Positions 8,957 through 17,482 of a stretch of DNA of 64,000 nucleotides are shown piece after piece. The notes below the pieces were generated by a model. It was not told the DNA's origin. It did not search any database and saw only the letters and a list, made by a program, of their open reading frames with translations. This stretch comes from Amycolatopsis mediterranei (GTDB taxonomy: Bacteria > Actinomycetota > Actinomycetes > Mycobacteriales > Pseudonocardiaceae), in NCBI RefSeq assembly GCF_026017845.1, contig NZ_CP100416.1, positions 1,237,833-1,301,832 of the forward strand. The letters run 5' to 3'. The translations under genes were made by a program, and so were the position numbers. Every line of letters begins with the position of its first letter. The first letter of the stretch is position 1.

Positions 8957-9729
8957 CCTACTTCGTCGACGATCTCGGTGAGCCGGTGCCGCTGTCCGGA
9001 CCGGCTTCGCGGGTGGTGTCGCTCGTGCCGTCGCTGACCGAAGCGGTCGAGGTCAGCGCGCCCGGCCGCCTCGCCGGCGCGACGGACTACTGCACGCATC
9101 CATCCACTTTGGACGTGCCGCGGGTGGGCGGGTCGAAGTACCCGAAGCTGGACCGGGTGCTCGACCTGGCGCCGGACCTGGTGCTGGCCAACGCGGAGGA
9201 GAACCGCCCGGAGGACGTGGAACGCCTGCGGGCCAACGGGATCCCGGTGTGGGTGATGGCCGCGGCGGCTTCGGTACCGGCCGCACTCGGCTCGTTGCGG
9301 CGGATTCTCACGCAGGCGTACGAGCTGGACGAGCCGGACTGGCTGGTCGCGGCAGAGGAGATATGGCGTGAGGTCCGGCCGGTCCGGTTCCACGCCGTGG
9401 TCCCGGTGTGGCGCAAGCCCTGGATCGTCCTGGGCCGCGACACGTTCGCGGGCGACGTCCTGCGCCGGGTGGGCGTGGCGAACGTGTACGCGACTGCGGG
9501 GGAGCGTTATCCACGGCCGGACGTGGAGGAGCTGCGGGCGCACCTAAGCACGGACGCGGACCTGCTGGTGCTGCCGGACGAGCCGTACCTCTTCACCGAG
9601 GAGGACGGCCCGGACCACTTCCCGGACGCGCGGTACGTCCTGGTCTCGGGCCGCCACCTCACCTGGTACGGACCGTCGCTGGTCGAGGCGCACGCCGCTC
9701 TTACAGCGTCAATCCCGTCAGGACCGTGA
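8953..9729 (+). CDS. BtuF-like helical-backbone metal/cobalamin-binding protein, no signal peptide
   Basis: A 258-residue protein of the periplasmic-binding class III fold (BtuF/FecB type): SRVVSLVPSLTEAV near the N-terminus, KLDRVLDLAPDLVLANAEEN in the middle and VWRKPWIVLGRDTFAGDVLR in the second lobe. Canonical relatives deliver cobalamin or siderophores to an ABC importer. This one has no signal peptide or lipobox and no permease or ATPase beside it, so it is probably cytoplasmic, with an unknown ligand. The ATG lies in the ATGA overlap with the ribonuclease gene. Its 3' end overlaps the convergent dehydrogenase gene by 29 bases. Confidence 0.8.
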   Translation: MTYFVDDLGEPVPLSGPASRVVSLVPSLTEAVEVSAPGRLAGATDYCTHPSTLDVPRVGGSKYPKLDRVLDLAPDLVLANAEENRPEDVERLRANGIPVWVMAAAASVPAALGSLRRILTQAYELDEPDWLVAAEEIWREVRPVRFHAVVPVWRKPWIVLGRDTFAGDVLRRVGVANVYATAGERYPRPDVEELRAHLSTDADLLVLPDEPYLFTEEDGPDHFPDARYVLVSGRHLTWYGPSLVEAHAALTASIPSGP

Positions 9730-11128
9730 CCCGCTCCTCCGTGAAGTCCGCCATCGCCGACGCCGGGCCTTCGCGGCCCACGCCCGAGTCCTTCACCCCG
9801 CCGTACGGCATCTGATCGGCCCGGAAACTCGGCACGTCCCCGACGATCACGCCACCCACGCGAAGAGCGGCCGACACCGAGAACGCCGTCGGGACGTCGC
9901 GGGTGAACACGCCCGCCTGCAACCCGAACCGGGACGCGTTGATCCGCTCGATCCCCTCGCGCACCGAAGCGACCCGGACCAGTGAAACCACCGGCCCGAA
10001 CACCTCCTCGGCCATCACCGACGCGTCCTCCGGGACGTCCGCCAGCACCGTCGGCTCGACCGTCGCCCCCGACCGGGAACCGCCCGTCAGGAGGCGGCCA
10101 CCCGCGGACACCGCCGACGCGATCCACGACGAAACCCGGGAAGCGGCGTCGACGTTGATCAGCGGGCCGACGTCCACGCCCTCCGCGCGCGGGTCGCCGG
10201 TGCGCAACGCCCGGACCTCGGCAAGCACCTTCGAGGCCAGCGCGTCGAAAACCGAGGTGTGCGCGTACACCCGCTGCACCGAGATGCACGACTGCCCCGC
10301 CTGGTACATCGCGAACGTCGCGATCCGCTGCGCCGCAAAATCCAGGTCCGGCCAATCCGGGCAGACCAGGACCGCGCCGTTGCCGCCCAGCTCCAGCGCC
10401 ACGTGCTTGCGCGGGACGCGGTCGCGGATCGCCCAGCCGACCGGGACCGAGCCGGTGAACGACACCACCGGCAGCCTCGGGTCCTCGACGAGGCGAGCCG
10501 ACGTCTCGTTGCCCACCGGCAGGATCGACCACGACCCCGCCGGCAGATCCGCGCCGGCCAGGATCTCGCCCAGCAGCAACGCCGTCAGCGGGGTCGCCGG
10601 CGCGGGCTTGAGCACGATCGGCGCGCCCACCGCGATCGCCGGGGCCACCTTGTGCGCCACCAGGTTCAGCGGGAAGTTGAACGGCGTGATGCCCAGCACC
10701 GGGCCGCGTGACACCCGCCGCACCAGCGCCAAGCGGCCGGTGCCGCCCGGGTCCGTGTCGAGCCGCTGCAGCTCGCCCGAGAAGCGGCGGGCCTCCTCCG
10801 CCGCCCAGCGGAACGTCGACACCGCGCGCCCCACCTCGCCGCGCGCCCACTTCAGCGGCTTGCCCGACTCCGCCGTGATGAGCGAAGCGATCTCTTCGGA
10901 CCGCTCACCCAGCGAACGGGACACGTGGTCCAACGCCCCGGCGCGGACGTGCGCCGGCAGCGTCGCGAACTCGTCGGCGACGTCGGCCGCGGCCCGCACC
11001 GCGGCCTCGACGTCCGACGGAGAAGGAACGAAGTGCGACCCGGCGGAGGAACCGTCGTAAGAATGCTCGACAGAAGCGATCGCGCCGGCGGTCACCGGCT
11101 TCCCGGCTACCCAGAACGGGAAGGTCAT
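9701..11128 (-). CDS. NAD(P)-dependent aldehyde dehydrogenase, probably succinate-semialdehyde type
   Basis: A 475-residue ALDH-superfamily enzyme. Visible marks are TPFNFPLN (Asn that holds the oxyanion), GAPIVLKPAPATPL (cofactor site), FTGSVPVGW, catalytic Glu in ELGGNGAVLV, and nucleophile Cys281 in QAGQSCISVQR. ATG 11128 overlaps the stop of the upstream aminotransferase gene by 4 bases. The pairing with a GABA-type aminotransferase suggests that it oxidises succinate semialdehyde (or a related omega-oxo acid) to the dicarboxylate. Substrate is inferred from context only. Confidence 0.85.
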   Translation of the reverse strand: MTFPFWVAGKPVTAGAIASVEHSYDGSSAGSHFVPSPSDVEAAVRAAADVADEFATLPAHVRAGALDHVSRSLGERSEEIASLITAESGKPLKWARGEVGRAVSTFRWAAEEARRFSGELQRLDTDPGGTGRLALVRRVSRGPVLGITPFNFPLNLVAHKVAPAIAVGAPIVLKPAPATPLTALLLGEILAGADLPAGSWSILPVGNETSARLVEDPRLPVVSFTGSVPVGWAIRDRVPRKHVALELGGNGAVLVCPDWPDLDFAAQRIATFAMYQAGQSCISVQRVYAHTSVFDALASKVLAEVRALRTGDPRAEGVDVGPLINVDAASRVSSWIASAVSAGGRLLTGGSRSGATVEPTVLADVPEDASVMAEEVFGPVVSLVRVASVREGIERINASRFGLQAGVFTRDVPTAFSVSAALRVGGVIVGDVPSFRADQMPYGGVKDSGVGREGPASAMADFTEERVTVLTGLTL

Positions 11129-12480
11129 GCGCGGACCTCCGTCCGGACAGCGTGTTCGAGCACCGAGAGGCCCTCGTCGAGCAGGTCGTCGGCCAGCGAC
11201 AGCGGCGGCAGCAGCCGGACGACGTTGCCGTAGGTCCCGCAGGTCAGCACCACGACCCCGGCGCGGTGACAGGCCGCCGCGACGCGCTTGGTGAGGTCGG
11301 CGTCCGGCTCCGCCGAACCGGGCTTGACGAACTCCGCGGCCAGCATCGCGCCGCGCCCGCGGACGTCGCCGATGACCCCCGTTTCCGAGGCCAGCGCCCG
11401 CAGCCGCGGCAGCACGACGCCTTCGATGCGCTTGGCCGACGCGGCGAGGTGCTCGGTCTTCATCGTCTCGATCGAGCCGAGCGCCGCGGCGCACGCGATC
11501 GGGTTGCCGCCGTAGGTCCCGCCGAGACCACCCGGGCCGACGGCGTCCAGCAAGGCAGCGCGGCCGGTGACGGCGGACAGCGGCAGGCCGCCCGCGATGC
11601 CCTTGGCCGTCGCGATCAGGTCCGGCACCACGTCTTCGTCGGTGGAGGCGAACCACGAACCGGTGCGGCAGAAGCCGGTCTGGACCTCGTCGGCGACGTA
11701 CACGACGCCGTTTTCGCGGCACCACGCCGCGATCGCGGGCAGGAAGCCGCGCGCGGGCTCGATGAAGCCGCCCTCGCCCTGGATCGGCTCCAGGACCACC
11801 GCGGCCACCTGGTCGCCGCCGATCTGCTTCTCGATCCGGTCGATGGCCAGCGCCGCCGCTTCGGGGCCGGACAGGCCGTCGCGGAACGGGTACGAGCCCG
11901 GCACCCGGTAGAGCTCGGGCGCGAACGGGCCGAACCCGTGCTTGTAGGGCACGGATTTCGCGGTCATGCCCATCGTGAGGTTGGTGCGGCCGTGGTAGGC
12001 GTGGTCGAACACGACGACGGCCTGGCGTCCGGTCGCGACCCGCGCGATCTTGACAGCGTTCTCGACGGCCTCGGCGCCCGAGTTGAACAGCACCGACTTC
12101 TTCGCGTGGTCGCCGGGGGTCAGCTCGGCCAGCGCTTCGCAGACTTCGACGTACCCCTCGTACGGCGTGACCATGAAACAGGTGTGGGTGAACCAGCAGG
12201 CCTGCTTGCGGACGCGGTCGACCACCGCCGGCGCGGAGTGCCCGACGTTGGTCACCGCGATGCCGGAGCCGAAGTCGATCAGCACGTTGCCGTCGGCGTC
12301 GGTGAGCAGCCCGCCGCTGGCGGAGGTGACGTAGACGGGCAGCACCGAGCTGACCCCGGCGGCGACGGCGGCGGCGCGGCGCTGCTGCAGCTCACGCGAG
12401 AGGGGGCCGGGGATTTCGGTCTGCAGCCTGCGCTGGCGGGGCGCCGGCGCCTGCGGCCCGGCGGTGGTGCTTGCGGTCAC
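11125..12480 (-). CDS. gabT: 4-aminobutyrate aminotransferase
   Basis: A 451-residue class III PLP-dependent aminotransferase. It shows the phosphate-binding NSGAEAVENAVKIAR, DHAYHGRTNLTMGMTAK, the Asp of VVYVADEVQTGF and the PLP lysine Lys293 in IATAKGIAGGLPLS. Length and the ETEIPGP-like N-terminus (LQTEIPGPLSRELQQRR) fit bacterial GabT, which transfers the amino group of GABA to 2-oxoglutarate. GTG 12480 opens the minus-strand operon with the aldehyde dehydrogenase. A PucR-type regulator is transcribed divergently from the 101-base gap. Confidence 0.88.
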   Translation of the reverse strand: MTASTTAGPQAPAPRQRRLQTEIPGPLSRELQQRRAAAVAAGVSSVLPVYVTSASGGLLTDADGNVLIDFGSGIAVTNVGHSAPAVVDRVRKQACWFTHTCFMVTPYEGYVEVCEALAELTPGDHAKKSVLFNSGAEAVENAVKIARVATGRQAVVVFDHAYHGRTNLTMGMTAKSVPYKHGFGPFAPELYRVPGSYPFRDGLSGPEAAALAIDRIEKQIGGDQVAAVVLEPIQGEGGFIEPARGFLPAIAAWCRENGVVYVADEVQTGFCRTGSWFASTDEDVVPDLIATAKGIAGGLPLSAVTGRAALLDAVGPGGLGGTYGGNPIACAAALGSIETMKTEHLAASAKRIEGVVLPRLRALASETGVIGDVRGRGAMLAAEFVKPGSAEPDADLTKRVAAACHRAGVVVLTCGTYGNVVRLLPPLSLADDLLDEGLSVLEHAVRTEVRA

Positions 12481-12542
12481 GGCGTGCTCCTGGGAAGTCG
12501 GTGGACGTCCTCAGGATGAGCGGCTCCCGGGCGCTCGTCAGC

Positions 12543-12581
12543 TGGCCGTTCCGGCCAAGTCGGCGCGTAGGATTGGCCGTT
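12543..12581. promoter_or_regulatory. Possible PucR operator in the gabT/pucR divergent region
   Basis: TGGCCGTT occurs at 12543-12550 and again at 12574-12581, 31 bp (about three helical turns) apart. The first copy is also the left arm of a palindrome, TGGCCG-TTC-CGGCCA (12543-12557). The spot lies directly before the regulator gene. Confidence 0.3.
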
Positions 12582-14045
12582 ATGGCACTCACCCTGGCCG
12601 GGCTGGCCGCCGAGCGCCCGCTGGGGCTGCGGGTGTTGACCGGCGAAGACGTCCTGGGCCGCCCGATCGGCTGGGTCCACCCGACCGAGCTGACCGACCC
12701 GCAGGCGTTCCTCGAAGGCGGCGAGCTGCTGCTGACCACCGGCCTGGCCTTGGACGAACAGACGTCTCCGGCCTACGTGCGCCGGCTCGTGGACGCCGGG
12801 GTCGCCGGCCTCGGCTTCGGTGTCGGGCTGAGCCACGACGAAGTCCCGCGGGCCCTCGTGGCGACGGCGGCCGAGGTGGGCCTCCCGGTGCTGGAGGTGC
12901 CCCGGAAGACGCCGTTCATCGCGATCACCCGCGCGGTTTCGCGGGCGGTGGCGGCCGACGAGTACGCGACGACGGTCCGCATCGGCCGCGCCCAGCAGGA
13001 CCTGACCCGCACGGCGGTCGGCAAGGGCGGCCCGGCGGCCGTGCTGCGCAAGCTGGCGAAGCTGGTCGACGGCTGGGCGCTGCTGCTCGACCTCGGCGGC
13101 GTCGAAGGGGCAGCTCCCGCGATCGCACAGTCCTACGCCGGCGAAGTGCGCGAAGAACTGAAGCTGCTTCGCTCGGGTACGCGGGTCTTCGAGCTCGATG
13201 GGCACGAAGTGGTGCTGCAGACCCTGCCCACGCGGGTGCGCCGGGCGCTCGCGGTCGGCACGGCCGAGCCGCTCGACACCGCCGGCCGGCACGTGGTGAA
13301 CACCGCGGTCGCCCTGCTTTCCCTGGCCCTGGAACAGGATCTCCGGCTCACGCACGCGTGGCGGTCGTTGCGGACCGGCCTGGTCGACCTGCTGGCGGAG
13401 GGCCGCTACGAGCTGGCCTTCGGCGTGCTGACGACGGTCTGGGGCGATCCGCCGGAACCGCCGTGGGCGCTGGTGGCGCTGGTGGGCGGCCCCGGACAGC
13501 GGCGCCGAGTGTGCGACGCGCTCGAGGGCGAGCCTGGGCTGTTCTTCGCCGAGAAGGGCTCGGCGGTGCTGGTGGCCGGCCGCTCGGGCGGCGACGTGCT
13601 GGACCGCGCGCTGGCCGCGGCCGCGAGCGTCGGGCCGATGTACGCGGGCCTGGCCGACCCCGTGCCGCTCGAGAACTTCGCGGCCGGAGCGGAGCAAGCC
13701 GACCTCGCGGCCCGCGCGGCCGAAGCGGAGGGCAAGCCCTTGGTCACCTACGCCGAGCACTCGGCCCGCGGCCTGCTCTCGCTCATCGACCCCGTCGTGG
13801 CCCGCATCTACGGCGAGAACCTCCTCGCCCCGCTGCGCCGCCACGACGAAACCGGCCGCGGCGACCTCGTCGAGTCGCTGCGCTGCTGGCTGGAGCACCA
13901 CGGCCATTGGGACGTGGCGGCCGCGCGGCTGGGGGTGCACCGGCACACGCTGCGGAACCGGATCACCAAGGCGGAGGAGCTGCTGGGCCGCGATCTGGAT
14001 TCACCGGGCGTCCGCGCGGAACTTTGGGTGGCGCTGCAAACCTGA
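12582..14045 (+). CDS. PucR-family transcriptional regulator
   Basis: A 487-residue protein. ATG 12582 is chosen because the PucR N-terminal domain starts right after it (ALTLAGLAAERPLGLRVLTG); the frame is open further upstream but overlaps the divergent promoter. The C-terminal helix-turn-helix is clear: CWLEHHGHWDVAAARLGVHR then TLRNRITKAEELLG. PucR proteins activate purine or amine catabolism genes when substrate is present. Its divergent position from gabT and a semialdehyde dehydrogenase points to control of GABA use. Confidence 0.88.
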   Translation: MALTLAGLAAERPLGLRVLTGEDVLGRPIGWVHPTELTDPQAFLEGGELLLTTGLALDEQTSPAYVRRLVDAGVAGLGFGVGLSHDEVPRALVATAAEVGLPVLEVPRKTPFIAITRAVSRAVAADEYATTVRIGRAQQDLTRTAVGKGGPAAVLRKLAKLVDGWALLLDLGGVEGAAPAIAQSYAGEVREELKLLRSGTRVFELDGHEVVLQTLPTRVRRALAVGTAEPLDTAGRHVVNTAVALLSLALEQDLRLTHAWRSLRTGLVDLLAEGRYELAFGVLTTVWGDPPEPPWALVALVGGPGQRRRVCDALEGEPGLFFAEKGSAVLVAGRSGGDVLDRALAAAASVGPMYAGLADPVPLENFAAGAEQADLAARAAEAEGKPLVTYAEHSARGLLSLIDPVVARIYGENLLAPLRRHDETGRGDLVESLRCWLEHHGHWDVAAARLGVHRHTLRNRITKAEELLGRDLDSPGVRAELWVALQT

Positions 14046-14070
14046 GCACCACGACGGGCGTCTTCGGTAG

Positions 14071-14469
14071 GTGACCGGGAAACGCGCGGCTGCGGTGGCT
14101 GTCGTCCTCGTGGTGCTCGCGGCGGGTGGGTTCGCGTTCCTGCCGTCGACGGCCAACCACTTCGGGTACGCCCTGCCGGGCGCCGACGGGCTCCCGTACC
14201 GGATCCACCACGCCGGCCGGGATTACCACAGCTCCGCGACCTGCGCCGGGGCCGGCTGGTGTGCCACCGACCAGCCACCCTGCGTGCCGCCGGCCCGGTT
14301 CGGCGGCGACGAAACGTCCCTGACCCAGGTCGACGAGGTGAGCACGTTGTTCGGGGCACCGCACGCCGTGTTCGTCACCCGTCCGTTGCCCGCGGAGACA
14401 CCGCTCACGGTGCTCGTGCGAGCCGGTCCCGGCTGTTTCGTCGGCTACGCGCTGATGGGCGGGCCCTGA
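14071..14469 (+). CDS. Small exported protein of unknown function
   Basis: A 132-residue protein with an N-terminal hydrophobic segment (AAAVAVVLVVLAAGGFAFLP, residues 6-25) that is either a signal peptide or an anchor. The outer part has five Cys residues (in SSATCAGAGWC, QPPCVPP and GPGCFVG), suggesting disulfides. No family recognised. GTG 14071 lies 25 bases after the PucR gene, so it may share its transcript. The last 25 bases overlap the convergent Cache-protein gene. Confidence 0.6.
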   Translation: MTGKRAAAVAVVLVVLAAGGFAFLPSTANHFGYALPGADGLPYRIHHAGRDYHSSATCAGAGWCATDQPPCVPPARFGGDETSLTQVDEVSTLFGAPHAVFVTRPLPAETPLTVLVRAGPGCFVGYALMGGP

Positions 14470-15182
14470 GCCCCGGTCACCAGGACGATCGGCGAATCCC
14501 CGCACCGCCGCAGCCCCGGCCCGGGCGCTGCCCCCGCCGACCACCACGCCGGGACGTCGGCTTCGCGCACCAGCGATCCCGTCGGCCGGCGGACGCTGTT
14601 CGACACGATCACCCGGCCCTGCGCGTTCAGCAACGCCGCGCCGCGGCCCAGGGAGCGCAGCCGGGGACGCACCGCGCGTTCGAACTCGCGCACGTAGACG
14701 TCCGCCCCCACCACACCCGCGAACGAACCGCCGCGGACGACCGGGATCGTGAACGTCAGCGTGTACTCGTCGGTGCACAGGTAATCCACGTACGGGCCGT
14801 TGATGTGCCGCCGCCCGGTGTCGCGGGGGACCGTGAACCACGACTGGCGCGTGTAGTCCAGGAAGTTCTCGCTCGCCGGGTCGAGGCTGATGAACAGCTG
14901 GGCCGGGGGAGACCCGGCCGTCCACCACTCGAAGCCGAATTCCGAGTCGGCGAGCACGTGCGGCGCGCTGACGAAGCCCGCGCCGATGATCAGGCCGCCC
15001 AGCGCCTCCGTGACCTGTGGGCGGATCCGGTGCAGCGCGGCGGCGGCCGGCGTGTTCGCGAGGACCGACTCGGCGGCCGCCTGCACGGGCTTGAGCCGCT
15101 CGAAAACCCCTTCCACCAACGCGGAAACCTGCTCGACGACCTCGTCGCCGGCCAGCGTGCGGGTGTCGTTCACGGTGCTCAC
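14445..15182 (-). CDS. Soluble Cache-domain (PDC sensor-like) protein
   Basis: A 245-residue protein. The core matches a Cache/PDC ligand-binding fold: DYTRQSWFTVPRDTGRRHIN, then GPYVDYLCTDEYTLTFTIPV and FAGVVGADVYVREFE. Such domains sense amines, amino acids or organic acids and normally lie outside the membrane as part of a receptor; here there is no signal peptide, transmembrane helix or output domain. It lies 25 bases downstream of a FadR-type regulator gene and near polyamine uptake genes, so it may bind a polyamine or GABA in the cytoplasm and act with that regulator. GTG start. Confidence 0.72.
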   Translation of the reverse strand: MSTVNDTRTLAGDEVVEQVSALVEGVFERLKPVQAAAESVLANTPAAAALHRIRPQVTEALGGLIIGAGFVSAPHVLADSEFGFEWWTAGSPPAQLFISLDPASENFLDYTRQSWFTVPRDTGRRHINGPYVDYLCTDEYTLTFTIPVVRGGSFAGVVGADVYVREFERAVRPRLRSLGRGAALLNAQGRVIVSNSVRRPTGSLVREADVPAWWSAGAAPGPGLRRCGDSPIVLVTGAQGPPISA

Positions 15183-15207
15183 CTCGATGCGCGGAGTGTG
15201 CGGGAGT

Positions 15208-15942
15208 TTACGGGGTGAGCAAGGCGAGGTGCACGTCCGCGAGCCGGTCGAGCGCGCGCAGCAGGTGCTCTTCCGTCAGCTTGCGGGCCAGCTCGCCGTC
15301 GGCGGCGTCGATGGCGGCGGTGATGGCCGCGTGTTCTTCGCAGGAGGGGGCCGCGGGCCCGAGCGGCAGCCACAGCAGCCCGCCGAGCTCGCTCTGCAGG
15401 TGGACCTCTTCGTGCGTCAGCCGCGGCGACTGCGCGGCCGCCGCGACCTCCAGGTGGAACTGCCGCTCGGCCCGCGTGAAGTCGAGGCCGCGGGCCGTGC
15501 GGAGGTCGTCGGTCGCCAGCCGCAGCCGGGCGACGTCTTCGGGGGAACTGCGCTCGGCGGCGAGCTTGGCGGCGGCCCCGGCGATCGCGAGGTAGTGGTC
15601 ACCGACGTCCCGGAGGTCCGACAGCGACACCTCGCGCAGCCGCGCGCGCCACGCGTCCGGGGGCGGGTTGGCCGGCGCGCGGACGAAGCTGCCGCCGCTG
15701 CGCCCGCGCCGCGTCTCGACCAGACCCTGCTGCCGCAGGGCCACGAGCGCTTCCCGGACCGTCACGGTCGAGACGCCGAACTGCGCGGCCAGGTCGGCTT
15801 CGCTGGGCAGCTGTTCCTGGTCGGCGAGCAGGCCGAGGGTGATGGCGTCGACCAGCCGCGCCGCCACCGCCTCCGCCCGCCCGACCTGGCCGAGCGGGGC
15901 GAACATGGCGGATCGCGCGCTGTGCGACATGCCTTTGCGCAT
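15208..15942 (-). CDS. FadR-subfamily GntR transcriptional regulator
   Basis: A 244-residue regulator. ATG 15942 is preferred over a start 48 bases upstream because GCGAGGA sits about 6 bases before it. The winged helix is plain: LPSEADLAAQFGVSTVTVRE, ALVALRQQGLVETRRGRSGG. The C-terminal helical FCD domain includes ERQFHLEVAAAAQSP and EEHAAITAAIDAADGELARK, with His residues that usually bind a metal and carboxylate ligand. It is divergent from the aldehyde dehydrogenase/PotABCD operon, and a perfect palindrome lies between them, so it probably represses that operon. Confidence 0.88.
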   Translation of the reverse strand: MRKGMSHSARSAMFAPLGQVGRAEAVAARLVDAITLGLLADQEQLPSEADLAAQFGVSTVTVREALVALRQQGLVETRRGRSGGSFVRAPANPPPDAWRARLREVSLSDLRDVGDHYLAIAGAAAKLAAERSSPEDVARLRLATDDLRTARGLDFTRAERQFHLEVAAAAQSPRLTHEEVHLQSELGGLLWLPLGPAAPSCEEHAAITAAIDAADGELARKLTEEHLLRALDRLADVHLALLTP

Positions 15943-16004
15943 CGTGATCCTCGCCGGTCGGACTACCCGTTCGCACCAATCTTGCCTCATCCCCTTGTCC
16001 TATT

Positions 16005-16022
16005 ACATATGGAGTCATATGT
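16005..16022. promoter_or_regulatory. Palindromic operator of the FadR-type regulator
   Basis: Perfect inverted repeat ACATATG-GAGT-CATATGT in the 110-base region between the regulator gene (minus) and the dehydrogenase gene (plus). It is AT-rich in a GC-rich background and lies 30 bases before the dehydrogenase start, where a bound repressor would block transcription. Confidence 0.6.
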
Positions 16023-16052
16023 TTTAGCTCCCGTCAGCACCGAGGAGTGAGC

Positions 16053-17474
16053 GTGCAGGAGCTGAAGCACTACGTCGGCGGCGCCTACGTCGAGTCCAAG
16101 TCGGGCCGGACGGCGGAGATCGTCGACCCCGTCACGGGACGCCCCTTCTGCACCGCCCCGATCGCCGGGCCCGAGGACGTCGACAACGCGCTGCAGGTCG
16201 CCGCGACCGCGTTCGAAACCTGGCGCACGACGACCCCCGCCCAGCGGCAGCTCGCGCTGCTCAAGCTCGCTGACGCCCTCGAAGCCCGCGCCGAGGAGGT
16301 CGTGCGTGCCGAGTCCGCGAACACCGGCAAGCCGATTGCGCTGACCATGGCCGAAGAAATCCCGATGGTCCTCGACCAGGTCCGGTTCTTCGCGGGGGCT
16401 GCGCGCGTGCTCGAGGGCCGAGCCGCGGGGGAGTACCTGGAAGGCCACACGTCGTTCGTCCGCCGCGAGCCGGTCGGCGTCTGCGCGCAGGTCACGCCGT
16501 GGAACTACCCCCTGCTGATGGCCATCTGGAAGATCGCGCCCGCCCTCGCCGCCGGCAACACGGTCGTGCTCAAGCCCTCCGACACCACGCCGGCGTCGAC
16601 GCTGCTGCTCGCCGAGATCGCCGGCGAGTTCCTCCCGCCGGGCGTGTTCAACGTGCTCTGCGGCGACCGCGACACCGGCCGCGCGCTGGTCGAGCACGAC
16701 ATTCCGGCCATGGTGTCGATCACCGGCTCGGTCCGGGCGGGCATCGAAGTCGCGAAATCCGCCGCGAACGACGTCAAGCGCGTGCACCTGGAACTCGGCG
16801 GCAAGGCACCGGTCATCGTCTTCGGCGACGCCGACCTCGAAGCGGCCGCGGAGGCCATCGCCGTCGCCGGGTACTTCAACGCGGGCCAGGACTGCACGGC
16901 GGCCACCCGCGTGCTGGTCGCCGACGACGTGCACGACACCTTCGTCGCCGCGCTCAAGCGGCAGGCGGAGAACACCAAGACGGGCAAGCCGGACGAGGAA
17001 GGTGTCGCGTACGGCCCGCTCAACAACGCCGCCCAGCTCGAAAAGGTGGCCGGGTTCGTCGAACGGCTGCCCGCCCACGCGACCGTCCACTGTGGAGGAC
17101 ATCGGATCGGCGACGAAGGCTACTTCTACGAAGCGACCGTGGTCTCCGGCGTCCGCCAAGACGACGAGATCAGCCAGAACGAGATCTTCGGCCCGGTCAT
17201 CACCGTCCAGCGCTTTTCCGACGAGGCAGAAGCGCTGAAGGCCGCCAACGCCGTGCAGTACGGCCTCGCGTCCTCGGTCTGGACCCGCGACCACCAGCGG
17301 GCGATGCGCGCCGCCGCGAAGCTCGACTTCGGCTGCGTCTGGATCAACACGCACATCCCGCTGGTCGCCGAAATGCCGCACGGCGGGTTCAAGAAGTCGG
17401 GCTACGGCAAGGACCTCTCCCTCTACGGTCTCGAGGACTACACGCGCGTCAAGCACGTCATGAGCGCACTGTGA
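16053..17474 (+). CDS. Aldehyde dehydrogenase, aminobutyraldehyde type
   Basis: A 473-residue ALDH. GTG 16053 is chosen because GAGGAG ends 5 bases before it; GTG 16047 overlaps that ribosome site. Motifs: TPWNYPLLMAIWKIAPALAA, GNTVVLKPSDTTPAST, ITGSVRAGIEVAKSA, catalytic Glu in LELGGKAPVIVFGDADLE and Cys281 in NAGQDCTAATRV. This pattern matches gamma-aminobutyraldehyde dehydrogenases (PatD/YdcW type), which turn 4-aminobutanal from putrescine into GABA. Four polyamine-transport genes follow in the same direction. The GABA made could feed the nearby aminotransferase. Confidence 0.87.
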   Translation: MQELKHYVGGAYVESKSGRTAEIVDPVTGRPFCTAPIAGPEDVDNALQVAATAFETWRTTTPAQRQLALLKLADALEARAEEVVRAESANTGKPIALTMAEEIPMVLDQVRFFAGAARVLEGRAAGEYLEGHTSFVRREPVGVCAQVTPWNYPLLMAIWKIAPALAAGNTVVLKPSDTTPASTLLLAEIAGEFLPPGVFNVLCGDRDTGRALVEHDIPAMVSITGSVRAGIEVAKSAANDVKRVHLELGGKAPVIVFGDADLEAAAEAIAVAGYFNAGQDCTAATRVLVADDVHDTFVAALKRQAENTKTGKPDEEGVAYGPLNNAAQLEKVAGFVERLPAHATVHCGGHRIGDEGYFYEATVVSGVRQDDEISQNEIFGPVITVQRFSDEAEALKAANAVQYGLASSVWTRDHQRAMRAAAKLDFGCVWINTHIPLVAEMPHGGFKKSGYGKDLSLYGLEDYTRVKHVMSAL

Positions 17475-17482
17475 GGGTCGCG

